Source: Rudaeicoccus suwonensis (GTDB taxonomy: Bacteria; Actinomycetota; Actinomycetes; Actinomycetales; Dermatophilaceae). From it: a stretch of 64,000 nucleotides of DNA. The notes under the pieces are model-generated. The model made no database searches and was not told the DNA's origin. It worked only from the letters and a program-made list of their open reading frames with translations. Below, piece after piece: positions 8,574 to 17,360 of the stretch (the first letter of the stretch is position 1; every line of letters begins with the position of its first letter). The stretch lies in assembly GCF_007829035.1 (NCBI RefSeq), contig NZ_VIVQ01000004.1, positions 52,214 to 116,213 of the forward strand. The letters run 5' to 3'. The position numbers were made by a program, and so were the translations under genes.

Positions 8574-9316
8574 CCGCGCTCCCGGCACTGCGGCAGTTGG
8601 TCTTCCTCGCCGCCGACCTCGACACGACACTGGCGACCGCCAGGGCCGAGTTCGGCTTGCGCGAGGGCATCAGCGACGCAGCGGGTATGGCGCAACTGGG
8701 CTTCGTGCACCAGGTGCTGACCATCGGGCGCACCCACCTGGAGTTCACCGCGCCGCTCTCCCCCGACACCGGTCCGGGGCGGCTCGTCGCACACCGCGGC
8801 GACATCGGCTACATGGTCGTGATCCAGGTCGCCGACATCGACGCGACGATCCGTCGGGCCGCCGCCCTCGACCTGACCCCCGTGCTCGAAACGCCCTACG
8901 AGGACAACACGATCACCCAGTGGCATCCGCGCGACTTCGGCACGCTGCTGGAACTGGACCAGATCCGGCCGGCGGACTCGTGGCACATGGCCCCGCGCAT
9001 CTTCGAGATCGGCAGCACCGACGTCGTCGGCGACGTCACCGGTATCGACATCGCGGTGGCGGATCCGCCAACTGTCGCGCAGACCTGGGCGACGGTCCTC
9101 GACATACAGCTGCGGAACCAGGACACGACACTGGACCTCGACGGGCGCACGATCCGCTTCGTTCGCGCGTGCCGGAGTGCCGAAACTGGCCTGGTTGCAG
9201 TCGAATTGCCGCTCACCGACCCGTCGGCACCGGCTCGGTCGGTCACCGTGTCCGGAGTGGACTTCCGACTCGTTCCGGCAGCCGCCCCCACCGACAACTC
9301 ACTTCGTTTACTGTAG
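8570..9316 (+). CDS. VOC-superfamily (glyoxalase-like) protein, paralogue 1
   Basis: 248-aa protein with two vicinal-oxygen-chelate modules. The start is the GTG overlapping the crotonase stop (GTGA). The central motif HPRDFGTLLELDQI carries the usual His and Glu of a VOC metal site. The second half (GIDIAVADPPTVAQTWATVL) repeats the beta-alpha-beta pattern. It is related to the protein at 12125-12814 in the same operon. VOC members include glyoxalases, epimerases and ring-cleavage dioxygenases; the reaction here is unknown. Confidence 0.75.
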   Translation: MTALPALRQLVFLAADLDTTLATARAEFGLREGISDAAGMAQLGFVHQVLTIGRTHLEFTAPLSPDTGPGRLVAHRGDIGYMVVIQVADIDATIRRAAALDLTPVLETPYEDNTITQWHPRDFGTLLELDQIRPADSWHMAPRIFEIGSTDVVGDVTGIDIAVADPPTVAQTWATVLDIQLRNQDTTLDLDGRTIRFVRACRSAETGLVAVELPLTDPSAPARSVTVSGVDFRLVPAAAPTDNSLRLL

Positions 9317-9344
9317 GAACATCGACACGAGAAATGAGGCACTG

Positions 9345-10586
9345 ATGGCTGCTCACGGGACTCGGACCTGGGTGCTCGGCGGGTATCAGAGCGACTTCGC
9401 ACGCAACCTCGCACGCGAAGGCACCGGCATCACCGAACTGTTCGCCGAAACCGTCCGCGGCACCCTGGACGCCTCCCCCGTGCCGGTCGGCGACATCGAC
9501 GTCATACATGTCGGCAACGCCTTCGGGCAGTTGTTCACGGGGCAGGGCCAACTCGGCGGCATGCCCGCGACCGTCGAGCCCGATTTGTGGGGCCTCCCGG
9601 CGATGCGCCATGAGGCCGCCTGCGCATCCGGGTCGATGGCGATCCTGGCGGCGATGGCCGAGATCGAGGCCGGCAGGTATGACGTGGCGCTCGTCATCGG
9701 CGCCGAGATCGAGCGCAACGTGCCCGGCGATCTGTCCGCGACCTACCTCGGCGCCGCGGCACACATCGGTCATGAGGGCCAGCAGGCAAGGTTCATGTGG
9801 CCCCACATGTTCGACCGTCTCGCCGAGGAATACGACCGTCGGTACGGGCTCGACGACCGGCATGTGCATGCGATCGCAGAGCTCAACACCCGCAACGGCC
9901 GCGCGAATCCCCTTGCGCAGACACGGTCCTGGACCTTCACCGATGCCAGCTTCACCGACGACGACGCAGCCAACCCCAGCATCGAGGGTCGCGTTCGACG
10001 CACCGACTGCGGCCAGGTCACCGACGGTGCCGCCGGCGTCATGCTGGTCAGCGATCGCTACCTCGCGGCGCACGCCGACATCGCTGCGCGGCCGCGTGCC
10101 CAGATCCTCGGCTGGGGTCACCGGACCGTCGGACTGTCCCTGACGCAAAAGTTGCAGCGGTCCGGCGACGACCTCTACGTGCTGCCGCATGTGCGACGCA
10201 CCATCCGCGACGCGTTCGACCGGGCGAAGATCAGCGACGTCTTCGATCTCGACGCGATCGAGACCCACGACTGCTTCTCGATGACCGAGTACGCCGCGAT
10301 CGACCACTTCGGCATCACCGGTCCCGGCGAGAGCTGGAAGGCGATCGAGAACGGTGACCTCGAGATCGGCGGCCAGATCCCGGTCAACCCCAGCGGCGGG
10401 CTCATCGGTGGCGGACACCCGGTCGGCGCGACAGGTGTGCGGATGCTGCTGGATTCCTACAAGCAGGTGACCGGCCAGGCCGGGGACTACCAGGTCGACG
10501 GAGCGCGCCGCGTCGCGACCTTGAACATCGGCGGCAGCTCGACCACCACGGCCAGCTTCGTCGTCGGAGCGGAAACGGAGAACTGA
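9345..10586 (+). CDS. Thiolase, SCP-x / lipid-transfer type acetyl-CoA acetyltransferase
   Basis: 413-aa thiolase likely to perform thiolytic cleavage of a 3-ketoacyl-CoA. The nucleophile is Cys93 (ACASGSM) and His358 lies in GGGHPVGATG; HDCFSMTEYAA replaces the NEAF loop of classical thiolases, as in SCP-x thiolases. The C-terminal second Cys of classical degradative thiolases is absent (NIGGSSTT instead), also as in that subfamily. The ATG at 9345 follows GAGGCAC. The gene is 3 bases before the carotenoid-oxygenase gene. In sterol degradation such enzymes shorten side chains; the substrate here is not evident. Confidence 0.88.
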   Translation: MAAHGTRTWVLGGYQSDFARNLAREGTGITELFAETVRGTLDASPVPVGDIDVIHVGNAFGQLFTGQGQLGGMPATVEPDLWGLPAMRHEAACASGSMAILAAMAEIEAGRYDVALVIGAEIERNVPGDLSATYLGAAAHIGHEGQQARFMWPHMFDRLAEEYDRRYGLDDRHVHAIAELNTRNGRANPLAQTRSWTFTDASFTDDDAANPSIEGRVRRTDCGQVTDGAAGVMLVSDRYLAAHADIAARPRAQILGWGHRTVGLSLTQKLQRSGDDLYVLPHVRRTIRDAFDRAKISDVFDLDAIETHDCFSMTEYAAIDHFGITGPGESWKAIENGDLEIGGQIPVNPSGGLIGGGHPVGATGVRMLLDSYKQVTGQAGDYQVDGARRVATLNIGGSSTTTASFVVGAETEN

Positions 10587-10589
10587 GAC

Positions 10590-12113
10590 ATGGTCAAGAC
10601 AATGGAGATTGAGGTCCTCGGCAGGGCGTTGTCCACGCTTCCCGCTGACGACGACCACCCCTACCGCACAGGACCGTGGCGGCCGCAGACCGTCGAGCGC
10701 CGCGTCGCCGACTGCGAGGTCATCGGTGATCTGCCGACCGACCTCGACGGCGTCTACCTGCGCAACACCGAGAACCCGGTGCATCCCGCTGTGTCGATCT
10801 ATCACCCGTTCGACGGCGACGGAATGGTCCACGTGGTGGGATTCCGCGACGGAAAAGCGTTCTACTCCAACAGATTCGTGCGCACCGACGGCTTCGTCGC
10901 CGAGCAGAAGGCAGGTGGGCCGCTGTGGTCCGGGCTGGCCGAGGACCCGGCGAAATCGCCGACCCAGACCGGCTGGGGCGCGCGTGGCCGGATGAAGGAC
11001 TCCTCCAGCACCGACGTCGTGGTGCACAACGGGGTCGCACTCACCAGCTTCTACCAGTGCGGCGACCTCTACCGGCTCAACCCCACCACCTTGGAGACCC
11101 TCGGCAAGGCCGGCTGGAACGGGCGCTTCCCCTCCGACGTGGGCGTGTCCGCGCACCCGAAGGTCGATGAGCACACCGGCGAGATGATGTTCTTCAACTA
11201 CTCCACGCAGGCGCCGTTCATGCACTACGGCGTCGTCGACGACGAAGACAACCTGGTCCATTACGTCGACGTGCCGCTGCCCGGGCCGCGGCTGCCGCAC
11301 GACATGGCGTTCACCGAGAACTACGCGATCCTCAACGACCTTCCGCTGTTCTGGGAGCCGGAGGCACTGGCGGCCGGCAAGTATGCCGCGCGCTTCCACA
11401 AGGACATCCCCTCGCGGCTGGCGGTGATCCCCCGCAAGGGCAACACCAGTGACATCAAGTGGTTCGAGGCCGATCCGACATACGTGCTGCACTGGGTCAA
11501 TGCCTACGAGGAGGGCGAGGAGATCGTGCTCGACGGGTTCTTTCAGATGGACCCCGAACCTCCGTCGGGCGGCGGCACGATCTACCAGCGGATGTTCCGG
11601 TTCCTCGACAACGAGTTGATGGGCCCGAAGCTGCACCGGTGGCGGCTGAACCTGCGCACCGGTCAGACCAGGGAGGAGCGGCTGACCGAGACCACCAGCG
11701 AGTTCGGCATGATCAACGGCCTGCACGGCGGGCGGCGACACCGCTACGCGTATGCGGCCACGGCACTGCCGGGTTGGTTCCTGTTCAACGGCCTGGTCAA
11801 GCACGACGTCGAGACCGGCAACGAGGAGCACTACAAGTTCGGCGAGGGCGTCTTCGCCAGCGAGACCGCGATGGCGCCGCGCGTCGGTTCGACAGGTGAG
11901 GACGACGGCTACCTGGTCACCCTCGTGTCGGACATGAACCGCGACTGCTCTGAATGTCTGGTCTTCGATGCGGCACGCCTGGCCGATGGACCCATCGCCC
12001 GGGTGCAGTTGCCCGAGCGCATCAGCAGCGGGACCCACTCCACGTGGGCACCGGGCAGCGCCATACCGGACTGGGCGACCGCCGACGACCCGGCCACCGC
12101 CATCGGACTGTAA
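10590..12113 (+). CDS. Carotenoid oxygenase family protein (RPE65 / lignostilbene dioxygenase-like)
   Basis: Non-haem iron oxygenase of 507 aa, the usual size of the family. Four candidate iron-binding His residues lie at about 188 (SAHPKVDEHTGE), 237 (LPHDMAFTENY), 301 (LHWVNAYEEG) and 483 (SSGTHSTWAPG), with the expected spacing. The N terminus has the family motif GVYLRNTENPVHP and the FDGDGMVH motif. Relatives cleave carotenoids, stilbenes or phenylpropenes (isoeugenol type) at a double bond. The neighbouring feruloyl-CoA-synthetase-like ligase favours an aromatic alkene (inference); an apocarotenoid or other isoprenoid remains possible. Confidence 0.9.
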   Translation: MVKTMEIEVLGRALSTLPADDDHPYRTGPWRPQTVERRVADCEVIGDLPTDLDGVYLRNTENPVHPAVSIYHPFDGDGMVHVVGFRDGKAFYSNRFVRTDGFVAEQKAGGPLWSGLAEDPAKSPTQTGWGARGRMKDSSSTDVVVHNGVALTSFYQCGDLYRLNPTTLETLGKAGWNGRFPSDVGVSAHPKVDEHTGEMMFFNYSTQAPFMHYGVVDDEDNLVHYVDVPLPGPRLPHDMAFTENYAILNDLPLFWEPEALAAGKYAARFHKDIPSRLAVIPRKGNTSDIKWFEADPTYVLHWVNAYEEGEEIVLDGFFQMDPEPPSGGGTIYQRMFRFLDNELMGPKLHRWRLNLRTGQTREERLTETTSEFGMINGLHGGRRHRYAYAATALPGWFLFNGLVKHDVETGNEEHYKFGEGVFASETAMAPRVGSTGEDDGYLVTLVSDMNRDCSECLVFDAARLADGPIARVQLPERISSGTHSTWAPGSAIPDWATADDPATAIGL

Positions 12114-12124
12114 GGGAGTACGAC

Positions 12125-12814
12125 GTGACTGCATGGGCTGTCCTGCGGCAGGTGGTGCTGGCGACCGGCACCATCAACGACGACGTCGCCGTGGTGCGCC
12201 AGGCCTTCGGATTCGGCGCCGGTTTCGCCGACCCGGAGCTGCGCAAACTCAACCTGGCTGATGCGACGATGCCGGTGTCGAGCACGCGATACCTGGAGTT
12301 CGTGGCACCGATCGAGGCCACCGGCCCGGTGCATGCCTGGTTGGCCAAGACCGGACCGCGGGGTGGATTCACCTTGTCGGTGCAGCACCCCGACCCCGAC
12401 GGGGTCCGCGCCCGGTGCGCGGAAGCCGGTGTGCGGGTTCCGATCGACGACGTGGCCTTCGGCCGGACGGTCCTGCAGTTGCATCCCCGCGACGTCGGGC
12501 TGCTGCTGGAGGTGGACGGCATACCCGAGCCGGACGTGTGGTTCTGGGACGACGTCGACCCCGGACCCGAGCCGGGTGCCGGCGTCGACGAGATCGTCGG
12601 GGTCGACATCACGGTCGACGACCCGGAATCCATGACCGCTCTGTGGGCCCGGATCCTCGACGTGGAGCCGAGCGACTCCACCGCGTTCGACCTCGGCGGC
12701 TCGACCGTGCGATTCGTCGCCGGCGCACCCTCGGCCGACTGGAACATCCAGCTGCGCAGCAGCGGTGGATCGGATCTGCCGGACCTGCCCGGCATCACCT
12801 TCACCCTGGTCTGA
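12125..12814 (+). CDS. VOC-superfamily (glyoxalase-like) protein, paralogue 2
   Basis: 229-aa two-module VOC protein, start GTG at 12125 after GGGAGTACGAC. It shares with the first VOC protein of the operon the motif LHPRDVGLLLEVDGI, the central GVDITVDDPES repeat and the GSTVRFV segment, so the two are paralogues that may form a heteromer or handle consecutive intermediates. It sits between the carotenoid oxygenase and the CoA ligase with gaps of 11 and 5 bases. Confidence 0.75.
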   Translation: MTAWAVLRQVVLATGTINDDVAVVRQAFGFGAGFADPELRKLNLADATMPVSSTRYLEFVAPIEATGPVHAWLAKTGPRGGFTLSVQHPDPDGVRARCAEAGVRVPIDDVAFGRTVLQLHPRDVGLLLEVDGIPEPDVWFWDDVDPGPEPGAGVDEIVGVDITVDDPESMTALWARILDVEPSDSTAFDLGGSTVRFVAGAPSADWNIQLRSSGGSDLPDLPGITFTLV

Positions 12815-12819
12815 CGGCC

Positions 12820-14628
12820 ATGACGACCATCACGCCCGTCACCGAGTCCGCGCACTTCCGGGCCGTCGAACTGTTCCCGCCGGTCGGCCTCGACGTCGAA
12901 CGCCGACCGGACGGCGTCATACTTCTGCGCTCGACGACGCCCGGCATGCCGGTGCCGGTGACCTTCGCGGCCGGCTTCGCCGAGCGCGCGGTCAGCCACG
13001 CCGGTCAGACCCTCATCGCCGAACGCAACGCCGGCGGGGAATGGGCGCGGACCACGTATGAGCAGGCGTACGACCAGGCCCTGCGGATCGCCGGCTGGCT
13101 GCTCGACCAGGATCACCCGGACGAGCGCGTGATGATCGTGACCGAGAACTCCGTCGCCCACGCGCTGATGTTCTTCGGTGCGGCCGTCGCGGGCGTGCCG
13201 TTGTGTGCGGTCAGCGCCCAGCACGTGCTCGTCGCCCCGGAGCGGCTGGCCCATGCCGTCGACGTCGTGCGTCCCACGATCGTCTTCGCCGAGCAGGCCA
13301 CATCGATCGCGGACACCCTCGCATCGGTGCTGCCGCCCGGCACGACCGTCGTCAGCACCGACGGAGCCGGCACCGTGACGTGGGAGCAGGTCCTCGCACA
13401 CGATCCGCTGCCCGATGCCGAGGCACACATCGCGGCGCTCGACCCGCACGCGCCGTTTCGTTTCATGTTCACCTCGGGCTCGACGGGCATGCCCAAGGCC
13501 GTGGTCCACACCAACTTCGGCTGGTGCCGGTTGTTCTCCGGAGCCAACGCGCTGCTGGCCAAGGTCTCCGGCTGGGACGAGCGCACCCTGGACTGGATGC
13601 CGTGGAGCCACGTCGCCGGCTTCTCGGTGCTGATCGGCTCGGTGCTCAACGGCGGGGAGTACTACGTCGACGACGGTCGCCCGACTCCCGAGTTGTTCGG
13701 TCGCACCCTGCGCAATCTCGCCGAGGTGCAGCCGCTGTTCTTCGCAAATGTGCCGGCCGCGTTCAACATGCTCTGCGACGCGCTCGACGCCGACGAGGCG
13801 TTGTGCGCCCGCTTTTTCGAACACCTGCAGCTGTGCCTGTACGGCGGCGCCGGGTTGACCCAGCCGGTCTACGACCGCTTCCAGCAACTGGCCGAACACA
13901 CCGTCGGCGAACGCATCATGTTCACCACCGGTTACGGCTGCACCGAGTCGACAGCGGGCTGTATGTCGATCACCTGGCCCACCACGCAGGTCGGCGTCGG
14001 CCTGCCCTGTCCGGGGTTGACGGTGAAGCTTCTGCCGCTGGACGACGACCGCTTCGAGGCGAGATTCCACGCCGACTTCGTGCTGTCCGGCTATCTGGAC
14101 AATCCCGAGGCGACAGCCCGTGCCTTCGACGAGGAGGGCTTCTACCGCTCGGGTGACGCGCTGCGCTGGATCGACCCCGACCGTCCGGAGCTCGGCCTGG
14201 TGTTCGCCGGGCGGCTGGCCGAGGAGTTCAAGCTGAGCACCGGCACCTTCGTGCGCGGCGGCTTCGTTCATGACGCGCTGCTGGCCGCGACCTCTCCCGT
14301 CGTGGCCGAGGCCGTCCTGTGCGGCGAGGACCACACCGAGGTCGGCGCGCTGGTGTGGCTCAATCCGGCAGGCTGCTCGGCGGAGCTCGGCTCGTCATAC
14401 AGCACGGACGACGCCCTGGACTGGATCGTCGACCGCGTGCGCCAGATGCCGGGAGCCGGATCGGCCGGCCGTGTTGCCCGGCTGGCGGTGCTGACCGATC
14501 CGCCGGACATCGCCAAGGGCGAACGCTCGGACAAGGGCACCATCAATCAGGCCATGGCCCGCCGCAACCGGTCGGCCGACATCGACGCGCTGTATGCCGC
14601 GGCACCGCACGTGCGGGTCGTGTCATGA
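12820..14628 (+). CDS. Feruloyl-CoA synthetase-like AMP-dependent ligase
   Basis: 602-aa adenylate-forming ligase. The ATP motif TSGSTGMPK lies near residue 217. The region EEFKLSTGTFVRGGFVHDALLAA and the following GEDHTEVGALVWLNPAG resemble feruloyl-CoA synthetases, which have a distinctive C terminus lacking the usual KVLK lysine motif. Family members convert hydroxycinnamates to CoA thioesters. With the crotonase and thiolase of the same operon this would suit a CoA-dependent side-chain shortening route, but substrate is inference. The ATG overlaps the end region of the VOC gene by spacing of 5 bases; the stop overlaps the next ATG (ATGA). Confidence 0.8.
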   Translation: MTTITPVTESAHFRAVELFPPVGLDVERRPDGVILLRSTTPGMPVPVTFAAGFAERAVSHAGQTLIAERNAGGEWARTTYEQAYDQALRIAGWLLDQDHPDERVMIVTENSVAHALMFFGAAVAGVPLCAVSAQHVLVAPERLAHAVDVVRPTIVFAEQATSIADTLASVLPPGTTVVSTDGAGTVTWEQVLAHDPLPDAEAHIAALDPHAPFRFMFTSGSTGMPKAVVHTNFGWCRLFSGANALLAKVSGWDERTLDWMPWSHVAGFSVLIGSVLNGGEYYVDDGRPTPELFGRTLRNLAEVQPLFFANVPAAFNMLCDALDADEALCARFFEHLQLCLYGGAGLTQPVYDRFQQLAEHTVGERIMFTTGYGCTESTAGCMSITWPTTQVGVGLPCPGLTVKLLPLDDDRFEARFHADFVLSGYLDNPEATARAFDEEGFYRSGDALRWIDPDRPELGLVFAGRLAEEFKLSTGTFVRGGFVHDALLAATSPVVAEAVLCGEDHTEVGALVWLNPAGCSAELGSSYSTDDALDWIVDRVRQMPGAGSAGRVARLAVLTDPPDIAKGERSDKGTINQAMARRNRSADIDALYAAAPHVRVVS

Positions 14629-16175
14629 GCCTGGCCCAGATCCTGCGCGACGCGATCGCGCGCGACCGCTCGGCGGTCGCACTCGACGGCGACAGTCGCA
14701 CCGTGACCTTCGGCGAGCTCGACGCCACGTCCAACAGGGTGGCGAACGCGCTCATCGCAGCCGGCGTCGGCCGCGGTGACCGCGTGGTCTTCATCGACCG
14801 CAACTCGACCGCCTTCTGGGAGGTCTACCTCGGCTGCCTCAAGGCCGGGGCGGTCATGGTGCCGCTGAACTTCCGGCTCAGCGCCGCCGAGGTTGCGTGG
14901 GCGGTGCAGGACTGCGAGCCGACGGTCATCGTTGTCGATGCGACGTTCGCGGACCTCGTGCCTGCGGACTTCCCGACGGTCGTGGTGATCGCCGATGCCC
15001 CGGCGCCGGATCCTCGTGAGTCCGGCCGCCCGCGGTACGACGCCTGGCTCGAGGATGCCGCCGACACCGACCCCGGTCGCGATGCGACCGGGGGGGAGTA
15101 TGTCGGCCTGCTCTACAGCTCCGGCACCACCGGCCGACCGAAGGGTGTGCTGGTCAGCGACGAGCAGCAGGAGTGGGCGGTCCCGGCGTTCGCGTCGTAT
15201 TTCGACGTCGACTCCGATTCGCGCAGCCTGGTGCCCATCCCCTACTTCCACATCGCCGGTGGTGGCTGGGCGATGGTGACACTGTCGCGCGGTGGCACCG
15301 TCATACAGTCGCGTGAACCCACCGCGGAAAGCATGTTCGACCAACTCGTGCGGCACCGCGCGACCCACACGGCGATGGTGCCGGCCGTCATGCGGATCCT
15401 CACCCAGTCGCCGGAGGCGCGTGCCGCGGACTTCAGTGCCCTGCGCCAACTGGTGTATGGCGGTTCCCCCATCTCCGAGGCCCTCGTGCGTGCCAGCAGC
15501 GAGACCTTCGGCACTCAGTTGTTCCAGTCGTATGGCTTGTCCGAGACCACCGGTGTCACGACCCTGCTCGGCCCCGAGCAGCACCGCCCGGACGGCGACC
15601 TGTCGCGACTGCGCTCGGCGGGCCGGGCGGTCGATGGCATCGATCTGCAGATCCGTGATCCGTTCGACGGAAGCCTTCTGCCGGCGGGTGCCTCGGGCGA
15701 GATCGTCGTGCGCGGTCCCAGCGTCACGCCCGGCTACTGGCGGCTGCCGGAAGCGACGAAGCAGGCATTCACCGCCGACGGGTTCCTGCGGACCGGCGAC
15801 GTGGGCACGCTTGACGAGGACGGCTTCCTCTACATCCGCGACCGGATCAAGGATCTGATCGTCTCCGGCGGGGAGAACATCTATCCGGCCGAGGTGGAGT
15901 CGGTGCTGGCAGATCATCCGCAGGTCGCCGACATAGCGGTGGTCGGCATACCGGACGAACGCTGGGGCGAGCGCCCGATCGCGTTCGCGGTGGCCAGTGG
16001 CGGCGAACTCGACCCGGCTGATGTCGTCGCCTTCGCGCGAGAGCGGATGGCGCACTTCAAGTGCCCGACCGAGGTGGTCGTGCTCCCGGAACTGCCGCGC
16101 AATGCCTCCGGCAAGATCCTCAAGCGCGACCTGCGTGAGCCGTACTGGCTGGGCCACGACCGCGCGGTGCGCTGA
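14625..16175 (+). CDS. AMP-dependent acyl-CoA synthetase/ligase (class I, FadD-like)
   Basis: 516-aa ligase, last gene of the seven-gene operon. Motifs: YSSGTTGRPKG near residue 163, SYGLSETTG, hinge RDRIKDLIVSGGENIYPAEV and C-terminal NASGKILKRDLRE with the catalytic Lys. This is the fourth adenylate-forming enzyme in 14 kb. It is the most canonical of them and resembles medium/long-chain fatty acid or aromatic acid ligases. It ends 3 bases before the convergent oxidoreductase gene, so no terminator space exists between them. Confidence 0.9.
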   Translation: MSLAQILRDAIARDRSAVALDGDSRTVTFGELDATSNRVANALIAAGVGRGDRVVFIDRNSTAFWEVYLGCLKAGAVMVPLNFRLSAAEVAWAVQDCEPTVIVVDATFADLVPADFPTVVVIADAPAPDPRESGRPRYDAWLEDAADTDPGRDATGGEYVGLLYSSGTTGRPKGVLVSDEQQEWAVPAFASYFDVDSDSRSLVPIPYFHIAGGGWAMVTLSRGGTVIQSREPTAESMFDQLVRHRATHTAMVPAVMRILTQSPEARAADFSALRQLVYGGSPISEALVRASSETFGTQLFQSYGLSETTGVTTLLGPEQHRPDGDLSRLRSAGRAVDGIDLQIRDPFDGSLLPAGASGEIVVRGPSVTPGYWRLPEATKQAFTADGFLRTGDVGTLDEDGFLYIRDRIKDLIVSGGENIYPAEVESVLADHPQVADIAVVGIPDERWGERPIAFAVASGGELDPADVVAFARERMAHFKCPTEVVVLPELPRNASGKILKRDLREPYWLGHDRAVR

Positions 16176-16178
16176 CCG

Positions 16179-17222
16179 TCACCACACGTGCCGGTACGGC
16201 GTGCTCAGCGGTCGCATCACGATGCCGGCGGGAGCGTCGACGACATACGGCAGCGCGTTGACCACGACACCACCCACGCTGTACTGCTCGGCGCCCATGC
16301 GTGAGTGGTCGTCCGGGTTCTTGGTCACCTCGGTGCGCAATGTCACGCACGGCTGACCGTCGATCTGGACCGTCCACATCCCTTGGTCGCCACCGAGGTG
16401 CGCCTCTTCGACGAACCAGTTGATGGTGAGCACGATCATCGGCGCGCCGCCGACGTGCCCGATCCACCGCCACCGTGTGTGGCTGACCGTGCCCTGCGCG
16501 ACCAGGCCGGCGGGAAGCGTCAGATCGGTGGTCGCGGGCAGGAATTCGTGCGCGGTCGTGACCGCGTCCAGTCGCATGCCGAGCCGAGCGGCCAGCACCG
16601 AGACGGTCTCCTCGTACATCGGGTTCAGCGCAGCAGTCGGCCCCCAGGCCGGGTCGTTCGGATCGTTGTCGACCGAACCGCCGAAACCCAGCATCTCGAA
16701 CAGGTAGTGCGGATTGCGGATCTCCGCAGCGTCGAAGCACTCGGTGATCCGGATTGTGTCGACCCGGCTGCACAGGCCGCTGGCGGTGGCAGCCAGTTGC
16801 TCGACCACCACGCCCGGGTTCATGCCCGCACCCATGAAGGACGCGTCGCCGTCGAGGCAGGCCTGGGCGATCCGGCGGGAGTGTTCCTGGTCCCAGTACG
16901 CCGGATTGCTGTAGCCGTTGAGACAGATGACGTTCTTGTGAGACTCCAGCAGGGGCACGAAGTCGTCGGTGTGGTCGGTGTACGGCTTGAGCATGCCGGC
17001 GTGCACGACCACATCGGCATCCAGGGCAAGGATCTGCGACAGGTCGTCGGTGGCGAGCACACCCGTCTCCGCGCGACCGGCCAGCAGACCGATGTCCTGG
17101 CCCACCTTCTGCGGGCTGTAGGTGTAGACGCCGACGACCTCGACGTCCGGATGGTCGATCATCGTCCGCAGCACCGCCCGACCCATCGCGCCGGTCGCCC
17201 ACTGGATCGCCTTGTAGGTCAT
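16179..17222 (-). CDS. Dihydrodipicolinate reductase-like NAD(P)-dependent oxidoreductase
   Basis: 347-aa protein with an N-terminal Rossmann fold of the DapB / 2,4-diaminopentanoate dehydrogenase type: AIQWATGAMGRAVLRTMID binds the dinucleotide, and GAGMNPGVVVEQLA lies in the substrate domain. Such DapB-like proteins are frequent in mycobacterial and rhodococcal lipid/sterol gene clusters and are not lysine enzymes. The ATG at 17222 is preceded by GAGGA 8 bases upstream. It is divergent from the DUF1295 gene, with the shared 20-bp site between them. The substrate is unknown. Confidence 0.78.
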   Translation of the reverse strand: MTYKAIQWATGAMGRAVLRTMIDHPDVEVVGVYTYSPQKVGQDIGLLAGRAETGVLATDDLSQILALDADVVVHAGMLKPYTDHTDDFVPLLESHKNVICLNGYSNPAYWDQEHSRRIAQACLDGDASFMGAGMNPGVVVEQLAATASGLCSRVDTIRITECFDAAEIRNPHYLFEMLGFGGSVDNDPNDPAWGPTAALNPMYEETVSVLAARLGMRLDAVTTAHEFLPATTDLTLPAGLVAQGTVSHTRWRWIGHVGGAPMIVLTINWFVEEAHLGGDQGMWTVQIDGQPCVTLRTEVTKNPDDHSRMGAEQYSVGGVVVNALPYVVDAPAGIVMRPLSTPYRHVW

Positions 17223-17300
17223 CTGAGGATTCCTCGTCTCGGGAGAAGGGTGCCGACCCTTGCCAAGCTGCCCTGGCGGCGGGTAGAAACGTTCCTTGGA

Positions 17301-17320
17301 ACTACAGTTAGCAGAGTAAC
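17301..17320. promoter_or_regulatory. Candidate operator, copy 2 of the shared 20-bp site
   Basis: ACTACAGTTAGCAGAGTAAC, 18 of 20 identical to the site at 7527-7546. This copy contains the palindrome AGTTA-N6-TAACT (17306-17321), as expected for a dimeric TetR- or GntR-type repressor. It lies between the divergent oxidoreductase and DUF1295 genes, so both arms of the catabolic island appear to answer to one regulator (inference). Confidence 0.6.
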
Positions 17321-17360
17321 TGCGGTCCCGGTCCACGACAACAGCTGGGGAAGGAAATCC

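Noticed and set aside
9243..12134. 963-codon open frame on the minus strand opposite the thiolase and carotenoid oxygenase
   Set aside because: Antisense shadow caused by high G+C; sense-strand genes have clear catalytic motifs and the antisense translation has no recognisable domain.
12022..14334. 770-codon minus-strand frame opposite the feruloyl-CoA-synthetase-like gene
   Set aside because: Same reason: shadow of a well-supported gene, repetitive Arg/Gly/Val-rich composition.
14547..16157. 536-codon minus-strand frame opposite a CoA ligase
   Set aside because: Shadow frame; the sense frame has the complete AMP-binding motif set.
16305..17360. Long N-terminal extension of the DUF1295 protein and of several other genes (for example the ones at 34087, 38458, 12820)
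   Set aside because: Extensions run through antisense or upstream genes; internal starts with ribosome binding sites or -10 boxes give normal family lengths.
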